Shown here: positions 1 to 10,790 of the stretch, piece by piece
Layout of the letters: the number at the start of each line of letters is the position of its first letter
Numbering within the stretch: position 1 is the stretch's first letter
Assembly: GCF_024171725.1 (NCBI RefSeq)
Contig: NZ_JAMTCG010000004.1
Coordinates: 310,001 to 374,000, forward strand
Direction: 5' to 3'
DNA from: Williamsia serinedens
GTDB lineage: Bacteria; Actinomycetota; Actinomycetes; Mycobacteriales; Mycobacteriaceae
DNA length: 64,000 nucleotides
Notes under the pieces: model-generated
Told to the model about the DNA's origin: nothing
Database searches by the model: none
What the model saw: the letters and a program-made list of their open reading frames with translations, nothing else
Made by a program: the position numbers and the translations under genes

Positions 1-404
1 ACGTTCGTGTACTTGTGGTGCACGAAGTTGTGGGTGTGCTTCCAGTACTCGGACGCGCCCGCGTTGTCCCACTCCCAGCTGGTCGAGTGGACCTCGGGGT
101 CGTTCATCCAGTCCCACTGCCCGTGCATCACGTTGTGCCCGAGCTCCATGTTCTCGACGATCTTCGCCACGCCGAGGGCGCTCGCGCCGGCCCACCAGAG
201 CTTGCGGTTCCGGGCGCCGACGATCATGGCGCGTCCGGCGACCTCGAGGCCGCGCTGGAACCGGATGGTGTTGCGCAGGTAACGCGCGTCGCGCTCACCG
301 CGGGACGCCTCGATGTCGGCACGGATCTGGTCGAGCGCTCGTCCCAACTCCTCGACGTCGGCGTCGGTGAGATGGGCGTACTCGGGGATGTTGGTGATCG
401 CCAC
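1..404 (-). CDS. desA3: Membrane fatty-acid desaturase, DesA3-like (3' end cut by window edge)
   Basis: This is the N-terminal 134 residues of an integral-membrane acyl-CoA desaturase that introduces a double bond into a fatty acyl chain, probably Delta-9 on stearoyl-CoA. The di-iron histidine boxes are visible: GHNVMHG near residue 90 and HNFVHHKYTN at the edge, together with the family signature QWDWMNDPEVH. I chose the GTG at 404 because GGAGGAC lies just upstream and the N-terminus (MAITNIPEYAHLTDADVEEL) matches the M. tuberculosis DesA3 style. In M. tuberculosis the ferredoxin reductase Rv3230c lies directly upstream in the operon. Here that position is occupied by the DUF6912 gene, so the electron donor must be encoded elsewhere. 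A triplicated palindrome sits just upstream of the start. Confidence 0.93.
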   Translation of the reverse strand, partial: MAITNIPEYAHLTDADVEELGRALDQIRADIEASRGERDARYLRNTIRFQRGLEVAGRAMIVGARNRKLWWAGASALGVAKIVENMELGHNVMHGQWDWMNDPEVHSTSWEWDNAGASEYWKHTHNFVHHKYTN

Positions 405-435
405 GCGGTCCTCCCTGAACCCTCCGGTCTGATGA

Positions 436-490
436 ACCTACGGAACCGTAGGTCTCTGCCTACGAAAGCGTAGGTTACGGACGCGTAGGT
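436..490. promoter_or_regulatory. Triple TACG-N4-CGTA operator upstream of desA3
   Basis: Three palindromes of identical form, TACG-N4-CGTA, occupy 439-450, 461-472 and 476-487. The first two extend to 16-18 bp (CCTACGG-AA-CCGTAGG and CCTACG-AAAG-CGTAGG). Their centres are 22 and 15 bp apart, and they end 32-83 bp upstream of the desaturase start. This is typical of a TetR-family repressor site; the regulator is not identified. Confidence 0.6.
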
Positions 491-585
491 GTCCACGGAC
501 GCAACAGGATGCGGTCTGGATCACAGGCCCGGCGGGCGACCGCGGTGTGTCGGCCCAACGCCGACGCCACCCCCGCGGCGCCGGC

Positions 586-1107
586 TTACAGCAGTTCGAG
601 CAGGAAGGGCAGTTCCTGGGTCGCGTACCAGGCGAGGTCGTGGTCGTCGACGTCGCCGATGGTCAGCTCGGCGTCCTCGTCCCCGAGGTCGGCGGCGTCG
701 ACCGCCGACATCGCCGCCACGACCGCCGCCTCGGCCTCGGACACGTCGACGTGGACCGACGCGATCGCCGTGAGCGGCACCGACGGCGGGATCTTCACGA
801 CGGCGGCGTCGAGGTCGGGCCGGAGCGTCACCGGCTCGACGTCCGCGGCGACGACCACACGACGCGGCGGAAGGGGTGTGGCGTCGGGGTCGTCGGGGGT
901 GGACTCGCCCTCGGCGGAGAGCAGTCGCAACGACGCGCGGGCCGCCTCCCGCATCGCCGCCTCGGCGAGTTCCTCGTCGTCACCGGAGGTGTACGACTCG
1001 CGCAACGCGGGGGTCAGCGCGAACGCGGTGCCACCGATCGATTCGAACGTCCCGGACTCGGTGAGTCCACTGACCATCCGCAACGTCGCGGGGATGTAGA
1101 CCCTCAC
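586..1107 (-). CDS. DUF6912 family protein (Rv3231c-like)
   Basis: This 173-residue soluble acidic protein has no signal peptide or membrane segment. It starts MRVYIPATLRMVSGL and resembles the mycobacterial conserved hypothetical protein Rv3231c, which also sits between desA3 and the WS/DGAT genes. No catalytic motif is recognisable. It lies 19 bp downstream of the acyltransferase gene on the same strand, so the two are probably co-transcribed. Its role is unknown; membership of the family now called DUF6912 is my recollection of the family, supported by synteny and the N-terminal pattern. Confidence 0.75.
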   Translation of the reverse strand: MRVYIPATLRMVSGLTESGTFESIGGTAFALTPALRESYTSGDDEELAEAAMREAARASLRLLSAEGESTPDDPDATPLPPRRVVVAADVEPVTLRPDLDAAVVKIPPSVPLTAIASVHVDVSEAEAAVVAAMSAVDAADLGDEDAELTIGDVDDHDLAWYATQELPFLLELL

Positions 1108-1126
1108 CGGTGCCGCCTCCTGCTGC

Positions 1127-2566
1127 TCAGGGCTCCGACGCGCGGACGGCGAGCTCGCCGACGGCCTCGGCGAGGTACTCCGGCATCGACGCCAGGTCCC
1201 ACATGATGTCCCGGTCGGCGTTGAACGCCACGAAGATCCGACCGTTGTAGTGATTCAACCCGATGGCCAGCGCGCGCTGCGGCACCAGGGCGGGCACGGG
1301 GTACGCCGCGACGATGCGGTTGCCGGCCAGGTACTGCGGCGCCGATCCCCCGCCGGCGATGCTGATCGGCAGGTTGAACGACCGGCCCGACAGCGTCGCC
1401 GCCGCCCGGGAGGTCATCGCGTGGAACGTGGCGGGGCCGATCTCGGGCAGCCACGACCGCGTGCCCATCGCGACCCGGCGCCCCGACGTGGAGTGTCGGC
1501 CGGTGAGGTGGGCGACCTGGGAGAGACGGACGGTCGGGTTGGGCTCTCCCACGGGCAGGTCGGTCACGAAGCCGCGCACACCCGCGGCGGTCCACTCCGC
1601 GTCGTCGATCTGCTCCCAGGAGCCGCCCCGCGAGTCGGGGTCGCCGTAGCCGTTGTAGGCGCCCAGCGGGACCAGCGCACGCACCGTGGCGGTCGCGTCG
1701 ACGGCGGCGTCACGCGAGAGCAGCCAGCGCCGGAGGGCTCCGGCTATGGCGGCGAGCACGACGTCGGTCACCGAGCAGTCGTTGTGCCGGGCGATCCGCG
1801 CGCAGGTGCGGGCGTCGGCCGAGGCCACCGTGAACCTGCGACGACCGCTGGTGGGCCCGTTCAGCGGGCTGTCGGGGGCACCGTCGGTCGCGAACCGGAG
1901 CATCGACCCGACGCGACGCAACGACCCGGTGACCGCGGACCCGACGCCCGCGACCGGCGCCGACAGCCCCCGCAGGGCGCCGACGATCTCCCGCGGGCGG
2001 GTGGCGACGTCGGTGAGGGCACCCGCCACGAGCGAGGCGTCCGACGGCTCGGGGGCGGGCAGCCAGATGTCCTGCGGGGCGTCGGGGGCGCGCGGCGAGT
2101 CGTCGACGAGGACCTGGTTGATCTCGACGGCGTCGTGGCCGTCGACCAGCGCCTGGTGGGTCTTGGTGAGGACCGCCATCCGGTTGTCGGTGAGCCCCTC
2201 GACGAGGTACATCTCCCACAGCGGCCGCGAGCGGTCCAGGGGGCGGGACATCAGACGTGCGACGAGGTCGTGCAACTGTTCCTCGGCGCCCGGGCTCGGC
2301 AGCGCCGACCGCCGCACGTGGTAGGTGATGTCGAACCCGTTGTCGTCGACCCACACCGGCCTGCCGAGGCCGAGCGTCACCTCCCGGATCCGCTGACGGT
2401 AGCGCGGCACGGCCCCCAGCCGGCTCTCGACCGTCGCGAGGAGTCGGTCGTACTGCAACTGGTCCGAGCCCCGGTCGAGGATGAGCAGCGAGCCGATGTG
2501 CGTCGTGGCGTCCTGCTCGTCGAGGTAGTAGAACAGCGCGTCCTGCGTCGACAGTCGTGTCACCAC
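1127..2566 (-). CDS. WS/DGAT-like acyltransferase with altered active-site motif
   Basis: This 479-residue protein belongs to the wax ester synthase / acyl-CoA:diacylglycerol acyltransferase family, which makes storage triacylglycerol or wax esters. The N-terminal LSTQDALFYYLDEQD and the PLWEMYLVEGL motif are typical. However, the catalytic HHxxxDG motif reads HQALVDG (residues 137-143), so the second His, the predicted general base, is Gln. The C-terminal half also departs from the usual NxxGP and SYxG patterns. The GTG at 2566 has AGGAGG 11 nt upstream and avoids overlap with the divergent lipoprotein gene at 2625. In M. tuberculosis the syntenic position holds the split pair Rv3234c/Rv3233c; here it is one intact frame. 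Activity is uncertain. Confidence 0.87.
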   Translation of the reverse strand: MVTRLSTQDALFYYLDEQDATTHIGSLLILDRGSDQLQYDRLLATVESRLGAVPRYRQRIREVTLGLGRPVWVDDNGFDITYHVRRSALPSPGAEEQLHDLVARLMSRPLDRSRPLWEMYLVEGLTDNRMAVLTKTHQALVDGHDAVEINQVLVDDSPRAPDAPQDIWLPAPEPSDASLVAGALTDVATRPREIVGALRGLSAPVAGVGSAVTGSLRRVGSMLRFATDGAPDSPLNGPTSGRRRFTVASADARTCARIARHNDCSVTDVVLAAIAGALRRWLLSRDAAVDATATVRALVPLGAYNGYGDPDSRGGSWEQIDDAEWTAAGVRGFVTDLPVGEPNPTVRLSQVAHLTGRHSTSGRRVAMGTRSWLPEIGPATFHAMTSRAAATLSGRSFNLPISIAGGGSAPQYLAGNRIVAAYPVPALVPQRALAIGLNHYNGRIFVAFNADRDIMWDLASMPEYLAEAVGELAVRASEP

Positions 2567-2624
2567 TGCGCGTCCACCCTCCTGTGCTCGCGCCCATCGT
2601 AAGCGGCGGCGCATCATCGGACGC

Positions 2625-3245
2625 ATGACGATCACCCGCGCAGCCTCGATCACCGTCGGTCTCGTCGCGGTCGCCGCCGCGCTCGCCGGCTGCACGTCGG
2701 GGTCACCGTCGTCGGCGCCCGCGTCGCAGTCGGTGACGACCGTCGTCGTCACACGGACCACGAGCCCGAGCAGCCCGGCGCCGACACCGTCGACGACGGG
2801 CTCGTCGGGCTCGCCGTCGGACGGTGGCGCATCCGACCGCTGCCGGGCGGCACAGCTGGCCGGTTCCCTGACACCGGCGCCGGGCGGCGCGTCCGCCGGC
2901 GCGGCCCATTACGAGCTCACCCTGACGAACACCGGTTCGTCGGCGTGCACGGCGGGTGGGTTCCCCGGCGTCTCGTTCGTCGGTGACGGCACCGGCACCC
3001 AGCTCGGCGCTCCCGCGCGACGGGAGGGGTCTTCCGGCGCGGCGCTCCGGCTCGCACCCGGCCAGTCGGCGTCGTCGGATCTCACCGTCGTGCAGGCGGG
3101 CAACCATCCCGACTGCTCCCCGCAGACCGCGGACGGACTGCGCGTCTACCCACCGGACGATCGCGACTCGCTGTTCGTGCGGACGACCGGTCTCACCGCA
3201 TGTCGGTCAGATGCCGGCGTCCTGCGCGTGGGTCCGCTCCACTGA
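2625..3245 (+). CDS. DUF4232 lipoprotein
   Basis: This 206-residue exported lipoprotein has a hydrophobic signal ending in the lipobox LAGC (Cys23). A Ser/Thr/Pro-rich spacer (about 24-70) is followed by a DUF4232 domain from CRAAQL (about residue 73) to the end, with the typical paired cysteines and a TNTGSSACTAGGFPG turn. DUF4232 proteins are common on actinobacterial cell surfaces and have no established function. The gene is transcribed away from the acyltransferase gene and converges with the Rv3235-family gene 4 bp downstream. Confidence 0.85.
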   Translation: MTITRAASITVGLVAVAAALAGCTSGSPSSAPASQSVTTVVVTRTTSPSSPAPTPSTTGSSGSPSDGGASDRCRAAQLAGSLTPAPGGASAGAAHYELTLTNTGSSACTAGGFPGVSFVGDGTGTQLGAPARREGSSGAALRLAPGQSASSDLTVVQAGNHPDCSPQTADGLRVYPPDDRDSLFVRTTGLTACRSDAGVLRVGPLH

Positions 3246-3249
3246 CGCG

Positions 3250-3780
3250 TCAGACCGTGGTGACGTTCACCAGCATCCACTGCAGACGAGTCCGTCGGGG
3301 CCCGCCGGGTGTCTCCGGGCGGACCCGCACCGGCATCCGCTGGATGCGGGCCGCGAGGGCGTGCACGCGCGGCCCGCGCGCGTAGCTCGCCGTGATCTCG
3401 GCGGCGTCGGGCCCGGACCACTGCAGGTGCACCCGGGACAGCGACGCCGTCGCGGGGACCGTTCCCGGCGGGCGTGTGAGCGCGGCCCGCGCGGCGGTCA
3501 GGACCGCGACCTGGTCGACGATGTGGCCGACGGCGACCCCGGAGAGATGCGCGAGCGGTCGACGCCGGTCGAGGACCTCGAGCACCATCGTCACCGCCGA
3601 GACGGCGAACGCCCGCGCGGCCGGGTCGACGGTGTCGGCGACGCGCGGGACGGGCGAGACGGCCCGCGGCTGCATCGGGCGGTCGGACGGGTCGGGGACG
3701 CACCGCGGGATGTCCCGGAAGGTCAATCCGCAGGTCACCGGGCCAACCGATCCCCGATCCTGCGTCGTCATCGTGGTCAT
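3250..3780 (-). CDS. Rv3235-family protein (DUF6459)
   Basis: This 176-residue soluble protein contains the Rv3235-family core from about residue 55 (AARAFAVSAVTMVLEVLDRRRPLAHL) through VHLQWSGPDAAEITASYARGPR to RLQWMLVNVTTV. Members are found downstream of secA in mycolic-acid actinobacteria and lack an assigned function. The ATG at 3780 is chosen because GAGGGGAG lies 6-8 nt upstream; longer in-frame starts add only low-complexity sequence. A hairpin separates it from secA. Confidence 0.75.
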   Translation of the reverse strand: MTTMTTQDRGSVGPVTCGLTFRDIPRCVPDPSDRPMQPRAVSPVPRVADTVDPAARAFAVSAVTMVLEVLDRRRPLAHLSGVAVGHIVDQVAVLTAARAALTRPPGTVPATASLSRVHLQWSGPDAAEITASYARGPRVHALAARIQRMPVRVRPETPGGPRRTRLQWMLVNVTTV

Positions 3781-3850
3781 GCGTTGCTCCCCTCGCCCGG
3801 CGGCACCCTCGTTCGATGCCGTCCTTCTCGACGATTGGACGCAGCGCACA

Positions 3851-3889
3851 CGCGGTCGGTTCCCCTCGAGACGAGGCGAACCGACCGCG
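3851..3889 (-). terminator. Stem-loop between secA and the Rv3235-family gene
   Basis: An 18-bp stem with one mismatch pairs 3851-3868 with 3872-3889 around a 3-nt AGA loop, starting CGCGGTCGGTTC. It lies 55 bp past the secA stop and has no U-tract, as is usual in these genomes. It is a likely secA terminator. Confidence 0.65.
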
Positions 3890-3907
3890 GCGTGGGATCG
3901 GTGACGG

Positions 3908-3943
3908 CCGGCGGGCCGGCTCAGCGCTCGCCGGCGGGCCGGC

Positions 3944-3951
<8 letters not shown>
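3908..3951. repeat. Tandem 21-bp duplication at the secA 3' end
   Basis: Two exact 21-bp copies (3908-3928 and 3931-3951) have a period of 23 bp. The second copy contains the secA stop codon and the first lies just downstream, so the 3' end of secA has been duplicated. Confidence 0.8.
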
Positions 3952-6772
<2,821 letters not shown>

Positions 6773-6833
6773 TGATGATCCCTTTGTGGTCGTGTCGGCG
6801 CAGGTGGAAGCCCCAAGCGCGCACAGGTCGCGT

Positions 6834-6851
6834 CCATGGTACTGACCATGG
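6834..6851 (-). promoter_or_regulatory. Palindrome overlapping a putative secA -10 element
   Basis: CCATGGT-ACTG-ACCATGG is a perfect 7-bp inverted repeat. On the minus strand it contains TACCAT (6841-6836), a good -10 match about 64 nt upstream of the secA start. No strong -35 is present. It may be a promoter with an overlapping operator. Confidence 0.4.
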
Positions 6852-6930
6852 CGTCGCCACCGATCATCCGTGCGTCACCGCGCGCCCGCTCCGGCGGGCG
6901 GATCGTCGCCGACCCGCCCGCCACGGTGGC

Positions 6931-7647
6931 TCAGTCCCGGTCGGGCGCGGGCGTCAGGCGGATCAGTCCGTAGTCGAACGCGTGCCGTCGATAGACGACC
7001 GACGGCTGGTCGGTCTCGGAGTCGTGGAAGAGGAAGAAGTCGTGGCCGACGAGCTCCATCTCGTAGAGGGCGTCGTCGGTCGTCATCGGCACCGCGGGAT
7101 GTTCCTTGATGCGCACGATGCGGCCCGGCTCGTCGGGTTCGGGCACCTGCGCCCACGCCGGTTCGACCCCGTTCTCCTGCAGCGGCGGCAACGGGAAGTC
7201 GGCCGTGGCCTCGGCGACGGAGGTGGGCGTCCGCAGGCCGTGGTGCACGCGGCGTCGGTCCTTGGTCCGACGGAGGCGGGACTGCAGTCGGTCGACCGCC
7301 TCCTCGAGCGCGGCGTAGAAGTTGTCCTTGCACGCCTCGGCGCGGACCACCGGTCCACGGCCGCGTGCCGTGATCTCCACCCGTTGGCACACCTTGGCCT
7401 GTCGTCGGTTCCGCTCGTGGTGCAACTCGACGTCGAAGGCGAAGATCGTGGGGTCGAACCGTTCCAGGCGGGCGAGCTTGTCGCCGACGTGCACCCGGAA
7501 GTGGTCCGGGATCTCGACGTTGCGACCGGTGACGGTCAGCTTGGCCGTCGGCTGCGCGGGGGTGGCGTCGTCGTCGGCGACGAACGCCGAACGGCGATCG
7601 AACGCGTCCGACGCGGTGGACGGCTTGACGTGGGTGGGTGTCGACAC
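6931..7647 (-). CDS. hpf: Long ribosome hibernation-promoting factor
   Basis: This 238-residue protein binds the ribosome in stationary phase or hypoxia and promotes 70S silencing or 100S dimers. The N-terminal RaiA/HPF domain runs from about residue 37 (KLTVTGRNVEIPDHFRVHV) to about 140. A linker follows, and the C-terminal dimerisation domain is about 180-238 (LYEMELVGHDFFLFHDSETDQ, then VVYRRHAFDYGLIRL). The GTG at 7647 has AGGAGGT 6 nt upstream. It corresponds to Rv3241c. A leader of up to 365 bp without a gene precedes it. Confidence 0.93.
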   Translation of the reverse strand: MSTPTHVKPSTASDAFDRRSAFVADDDATPAQPTAKLTVTGRNVEIPDHFRVHVGDKLARLERFDPTIFAFDVELHHERNRRQAKVCQRVEITARGRGPVVRAEACKDNFYAALEEAVDRLQSRLRRTKDRRRVHHGLRTPTSVAEATADFPLPPLQENGVEPAWAQVPEPDEPGRIVRIKEHPAVPMTTDDALYEMELVGHDFFLFHDSETDQPSVVYRRHAFDYGLIRLTPAPDRD

Positions 7648-8013
7648 TCGATGACCTCCTGTGTGGGTGGTACGTCGACGCCGCACGGCAGGCACGGGCG
7701 TCGACGAGTGGGATGCAATGCCGACGCGCGGTGATTGCCACGACGCTCCACCTGTGCGCACACGATTCCGGTGAGGACCCCGGGAGACCTGGCTGCGCGC
7801 ACCGCGACGACACCTCTGGTGGGAGTGGCCTCACCTCCAAGGGTTGCCGGTTGACTCCGTGGTTCCAGCGGTCCTCGGCCGCGACGAGAACTCGCCGCCT
7901 CGGGTGCGCTCACCGTGGCCCCGACGGTAGTCCCCGCCACCGTCGGACGCCATCGTTTGGACATCACCGATTCACCACGGGGACATCTCGGATCGACCGG
8001 TGTCGCACCGGCC
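7648..8013 (-). other. Gene-free leader between comF and hpf
   Basis: These 366 bp hold no convincing gene; the open frames here have poor codon pattern. The hpf promoter must lie here. I looked for riboswitch-like cores and terminators and found nothing I can defend. Confidence 0.5.
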
Positions 8014-8760
8014 TCACGCGGCGGCGATCACCAGCACCGCATGCACGGTGACGCCCCTGTTCGCGAGCACTCGCACCGACTCGGCGGCGGTCGCCCCGGT
8101 CGTCATCACGTCGTCGACGAGGAGCGCCGCGCAACGGCCCGCACGGAGGTCGTCGAGGCGGGTGGAGGGGCCTTGCACGACGACGGACTCGTCGAGGTTG
8201 GCGACGCGGTCGCGGGCGGACAGGCCCGCCGAGTCCCGTGCCCACATCGACGTCCGCAGCACCGGGTGGACGGCCACGGACCGGCCGAGTCGGTCGGCGG
8301 CGTGGCGGGCGATCGCGGTCACGGGGTCACCACCGCGCCGTCGCGCGGACAGGCGTCGGGTCGGCGCGGGGATGAGTGCCAGACGCGGACGGTCGACGGG
8401 GATCTCCGACCACCGGGCGAGGTCGAGGACACCCCGCGCCAGCGCGTCGCCGAGGGGTGCGACGAGGTCGTCGCGGCCGCGTTCCTTGAGCGCCAGCACG
8501 GCCGCGCGGTGGACGCCGCGGTAGCGGCCCATCGCCCACGTGGGCACCCCGGGGTCGACGCGAGGCGACAGCTCGACGGGGTCGTCGGCGAGGACGTCGG
8601 CGCATCGAGCGCACCATCGGGACCCGGATGCCCCGCACCCGCCGCAGCGGACGGGGACGACGAGGTCGGCCCCGGCGACGACCACCGACCACAGCCCCGA
8701 CGAGCCCACGGGGTCCACGGTGCCCGCCCGACGCGACCGATCCACCGACCGGGAGGGCAT
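8014..8760 (-). CDS. ComF family phosphoribosyltransferase-like protein
   Basis: This protein of about 248 residues has an N-terminal zinc-ribbon-like Cys cluster (CGGCGASGSRWCARC, about 39-53). A phosphoribosyltransferase fold ends in the PRPP-binding loop AALLVDDVMTTGAT (about 210-223). ComF proteins link to DNA uptake in competent bacteria, but in actinobacteria the role is unknown. It is the Rv3242c orthologue by position. The ATG at 8760 is the least bad start: upstream frames run into the repeat array and read as low-complexity Arg/Cys sequence. A GTG a few codons further in cannot be excluded. Confidence 0.85.
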   Translation of the reverse strand: MPSRSVDRSRRAGTVDPVGSSGLWSVVVAGADLVVPVRCGGCGASGSRWCARCADVLADDPVELSPRVDPGVPTWAMGRYRGVHRAAVLALKERGRDDLVAPLGDALARGVLDLARWSEIPVDRPRLALIPAPTRRLSARRRGGDPVTAIARHAADRLGRSVAVHPVLRTSMWARDSAGLSARDRVANLDESVVVQGPSTRLDDLRAGRCAALLVDDVMTTGATAAESVRVLANRGVTVHAVLVIAAA

Positions 8761-8810
8761 CGGGCGCACGTTGTCCCCAGATCGCCGTCGACCACCACCC
8801 CACGACGACG

Positions 8811-9030
8811 CCGACCGTGCCGAAACATCCCGCCGACCGTGCCGAAACAATGCCTCGACCGTGCAGTGGACACGCCCGAGCGTGCACTCGATCGCGCCGA
8901 CCGTGCAATTCGCGCTCGTGAGCCGGGATCGACTGCACGATGAACGGCATCTGATGCACGGTCGACGGCATCGAGTGCACGCTCGACGAGGGGTCTCGGC
9001 ACGCTCGACGAGGGGTTTCGGCACGCCCGG
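8811..9030. repeat. Mirror-symmetric array of ten CGTGC-core units
   Basis: Five units on the top strand contain CGTGC at 8816, 8838, 8860, 8881 and 8902 (spacing 22, 22, 21, 21). Five inverted units contain GCACG at 8935, 8956, 8977, 8999 and 9021 (spacing 21, 21, 22, 22). Every pair is exactly symmetric about 8920.5. Typical units read CGACCGTGCCGAAACA and CGAGCGTGCACTCGA. Opposing arms match at roughly 60-80% per unit. The array fills most of the lpqB-comF gap on the minus-strand transcript. It is not a CRISPR, because the units are degenerate and no unique spacers exist. Function is unknown. Confidence 0.85.
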
Positions 9031-9047
9031 CGCGTGAGGGCCCGGGC

Positions 9048-10790
9048 CTACTGGGCCAGCACGGGGATGGCTCCGGTGCCGACGGTCGGGCCGACCTCGT
9101 TCCAGTACTGGTCCGGGTCGCCGTTGGTGCTGCCGAGGCGGAGGATGCCGCGGGCGTCGGCGGCGTAGAGCGTCGTGCGGTCCCCGACCACCGCGGTGAC
9201 CGGTGGGGTGAGGTTCCCGCTCAGCAGCCCGACGGCCGGGGTGCCGTCGACGGTCACCTGCACGATCGGTGAGTCCGTCGTCCGGCGGGCGATGACGACG
9301 GTGTCACCCGACACCCAGTCGAGCGACGCGGCCTGTGACCCGATGTTGAAGGCGGCCACCCGGATCCCGGTCAGCGACACCGTGCCGTCGGTCGCGACGG
9401 CGACCACGGCGAGCACCGGCACTCCCCCGACGACGGCCGCGACGCGCGCGCCGTCTCGCGACACCTGCAACTCGGTGATGTCGCCCGGGGCGACGGCCGC
9501 GACACCGTTCGACGACACCGTCCCGGCGCTGGTGATCGCGCCGGTCGCATCGCGGCGGAACCGTTCGACGCGACCGTCGACGACCGCCCAGACGGTGTCG
9601 TCGTCGGCCCCGAACGACGGTCGGGTGATCACCCGTCCCGACGCGACCGACGTCACCGACCCGCCGAGATCGCCGAGGACGAGTTCCTCGCCGGATGCGG
9701 TCCGGGTCACCGCGGCCACCCGCTGACCGTTGTCGGACACCGCCGCCGACAGCACGGATCCACTGGAACCCAGCGTGCCGGACACGGGCGCGAGTGCGGT
9801 GTCGGTGACGCGGTCGAGTGATCCCGACCGGATCACCAGGAGCCCCGTCGACGACCGCGACGGGCCCGCCGGGTCGAGGGAGGCGACGTCGGCGGTCGTC
9901 CACCCGTCGGCGTAGCGCTCGTCGAGGGGGGCGCCGTCGGCCTGGATGACGTAGGGCCCCGGGACGTCCGCGCCGGCGAGGGTCCAGATGACCTGCGCGG
10001 CGAACAACGCCCGGCCCCGCGCGTCGACGTTGCCGAGTCCGGCGAACGTCAGCGTGCGGCCGCCCGCGTTGTTCGTCTGGACCGAGGCGCGGACCGAGTC
10101 CGACCCGGGGAGGACGGGGTCGACGGCGGGTGCGAGTTCGGCCGACGGCCCGCCGACGACGAGGTCGATCACCTGGTCGGCGACGGTCCCGCCAGTCGCG
10201 TACACCCAGCGTGGGTCCGCGACGAGTCGCTCGCCCGAGGGTGACGGGAAGTACACGTTGTGCGTGCGATAGCTCGAGGTGAACTGCGTCCGGTCGATCA
10301 TCACCCCGCGGGGCAGCGCACCGTCGATCCGCCACTGCCCGTCGACGCTCGTCAGCCGCAGGCTGCTCTCGACGCGACCGGTGGCCGGGGTGAGATGGCC
10401 GTCGGACGAGAGGGTCCCGGTGTTGTCGGCGATGACGCGCACGGAGTACGAGTCGTCGGTGCGGGCGTCGGTGAGCACGCTGATCTGGTCGACGATCAGC
10501 GCGTCGCCGCGGTCGTCCCACGCCGACGCCGCCGACTCGGTGAGGTACTGCCGCGCGGCCTGGTGGTTCGAGCCGGGATTGGCTGTCGCCTTGAGGAAGT
10601 CGCGCACCAACGCCTCGGGGGTCATGCCCGCGCGCGGTGTGGGCACCGCCGCCGACGGTCCCCGGCTGGGCAGGGTGCCGATCGGCTTCGGGCTCGAGCT
10701 CGTCGGGATGGACACGCACCCCGACAGCACCGTCGCGGCCATGGCCAGGATCAGGAGCACGACGACGCGCGGCCTGCGGGGGTCACTCAC
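9048..10790 (-). CDS. lpqB: Lipoprotein LpqB, MtrAB accessory
   Basis: This 580-residue lipoprotein has a signal ending in LSGC (Cys25), a GerMN-like region (about 50-290) and a beta-propeller-like C-terminal domain. LpqB interacts with the extracellular part of the sensor kinase MtrB and tunes MtrA phosphorylation, cell-wall homeostasis and septation. The GTG at 10790 overlaps the mtrB stop by 8 bp, giving translational coupling. The order mtrA-mtrB-lpqB is the conserved actinobacterial arrangement (Rv3246c-Rv3244c). The length matches the family. Confidence 0.95.
   Translation of the reverse strand: MSDPRRPRVVVLLILAMAATVLSGCVSIPTSSSPKPIGTLPSRGPSAAVPTPRAGMTPEALVRDFLKATANPGSNHQAARQYLTESAASAWDDRGDALIVDQISVLTDARTDDSYSVRVIADNTGTLSSDGHLTPATGRVESSLRLTSVDGQWRIDGALPRGVMIDRTQFTSSYRTHNVYFPSPSGERLVADPRWVYATGGTVADQVIDLVVGGPSAELAPAVDPVLPGSDSVRASVQTNNAGGRTLTFAGLGNVDARGRALFAAQVIWTLAGADVPGPYVIQADGAPLDERYADGWTTADVASLDPAGPSRSSTGLLVIRSGSLDRVTDTALAPVSGTLGSSGSVLSAAVSDNGQRVAAVTRTASGEELVLGDLGGSVTSVASGRVITRPSFGADDDTVWAVVDGRVERFRRDATGAITSAGTVSSNGVAAVAPGDITELQVSRDGARVAAVVGGVPVLAVVAVATDGTVSLTGIRVAAFNIGSQAASLDWVSGDTVVIARRTTDSPIVQVTVDGTPAVGLLSGNLTPPVTAVVGDRTTLYAADARGILRLGSTNGDPDQYWNEVGPTVGTGAIPVLAQ

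Noticed and set aside
7648-8013. Riboswitch upstream of hpf
   Set aside because: Some segments recall cyclic-di-AMP or SAM riboswitch pieces, but no complete conserved core could be assembled by eye; a covariance-model search would decide.
8761-9024. N-terminal extension of the ComF-like protein through the repeat array
   Set aside because: The extension reads as Arg/Cys/Ser low-complexity sequence produced by the repeats, and other frames are open there too; no homologous ComF N-terminus.
8811-9030. CRISPR array
   Set aside because: Units are short (about 10-15 bp), degenerate, spaced by about 7-10 bp and inverted in the second half; no cas genes are nearby.
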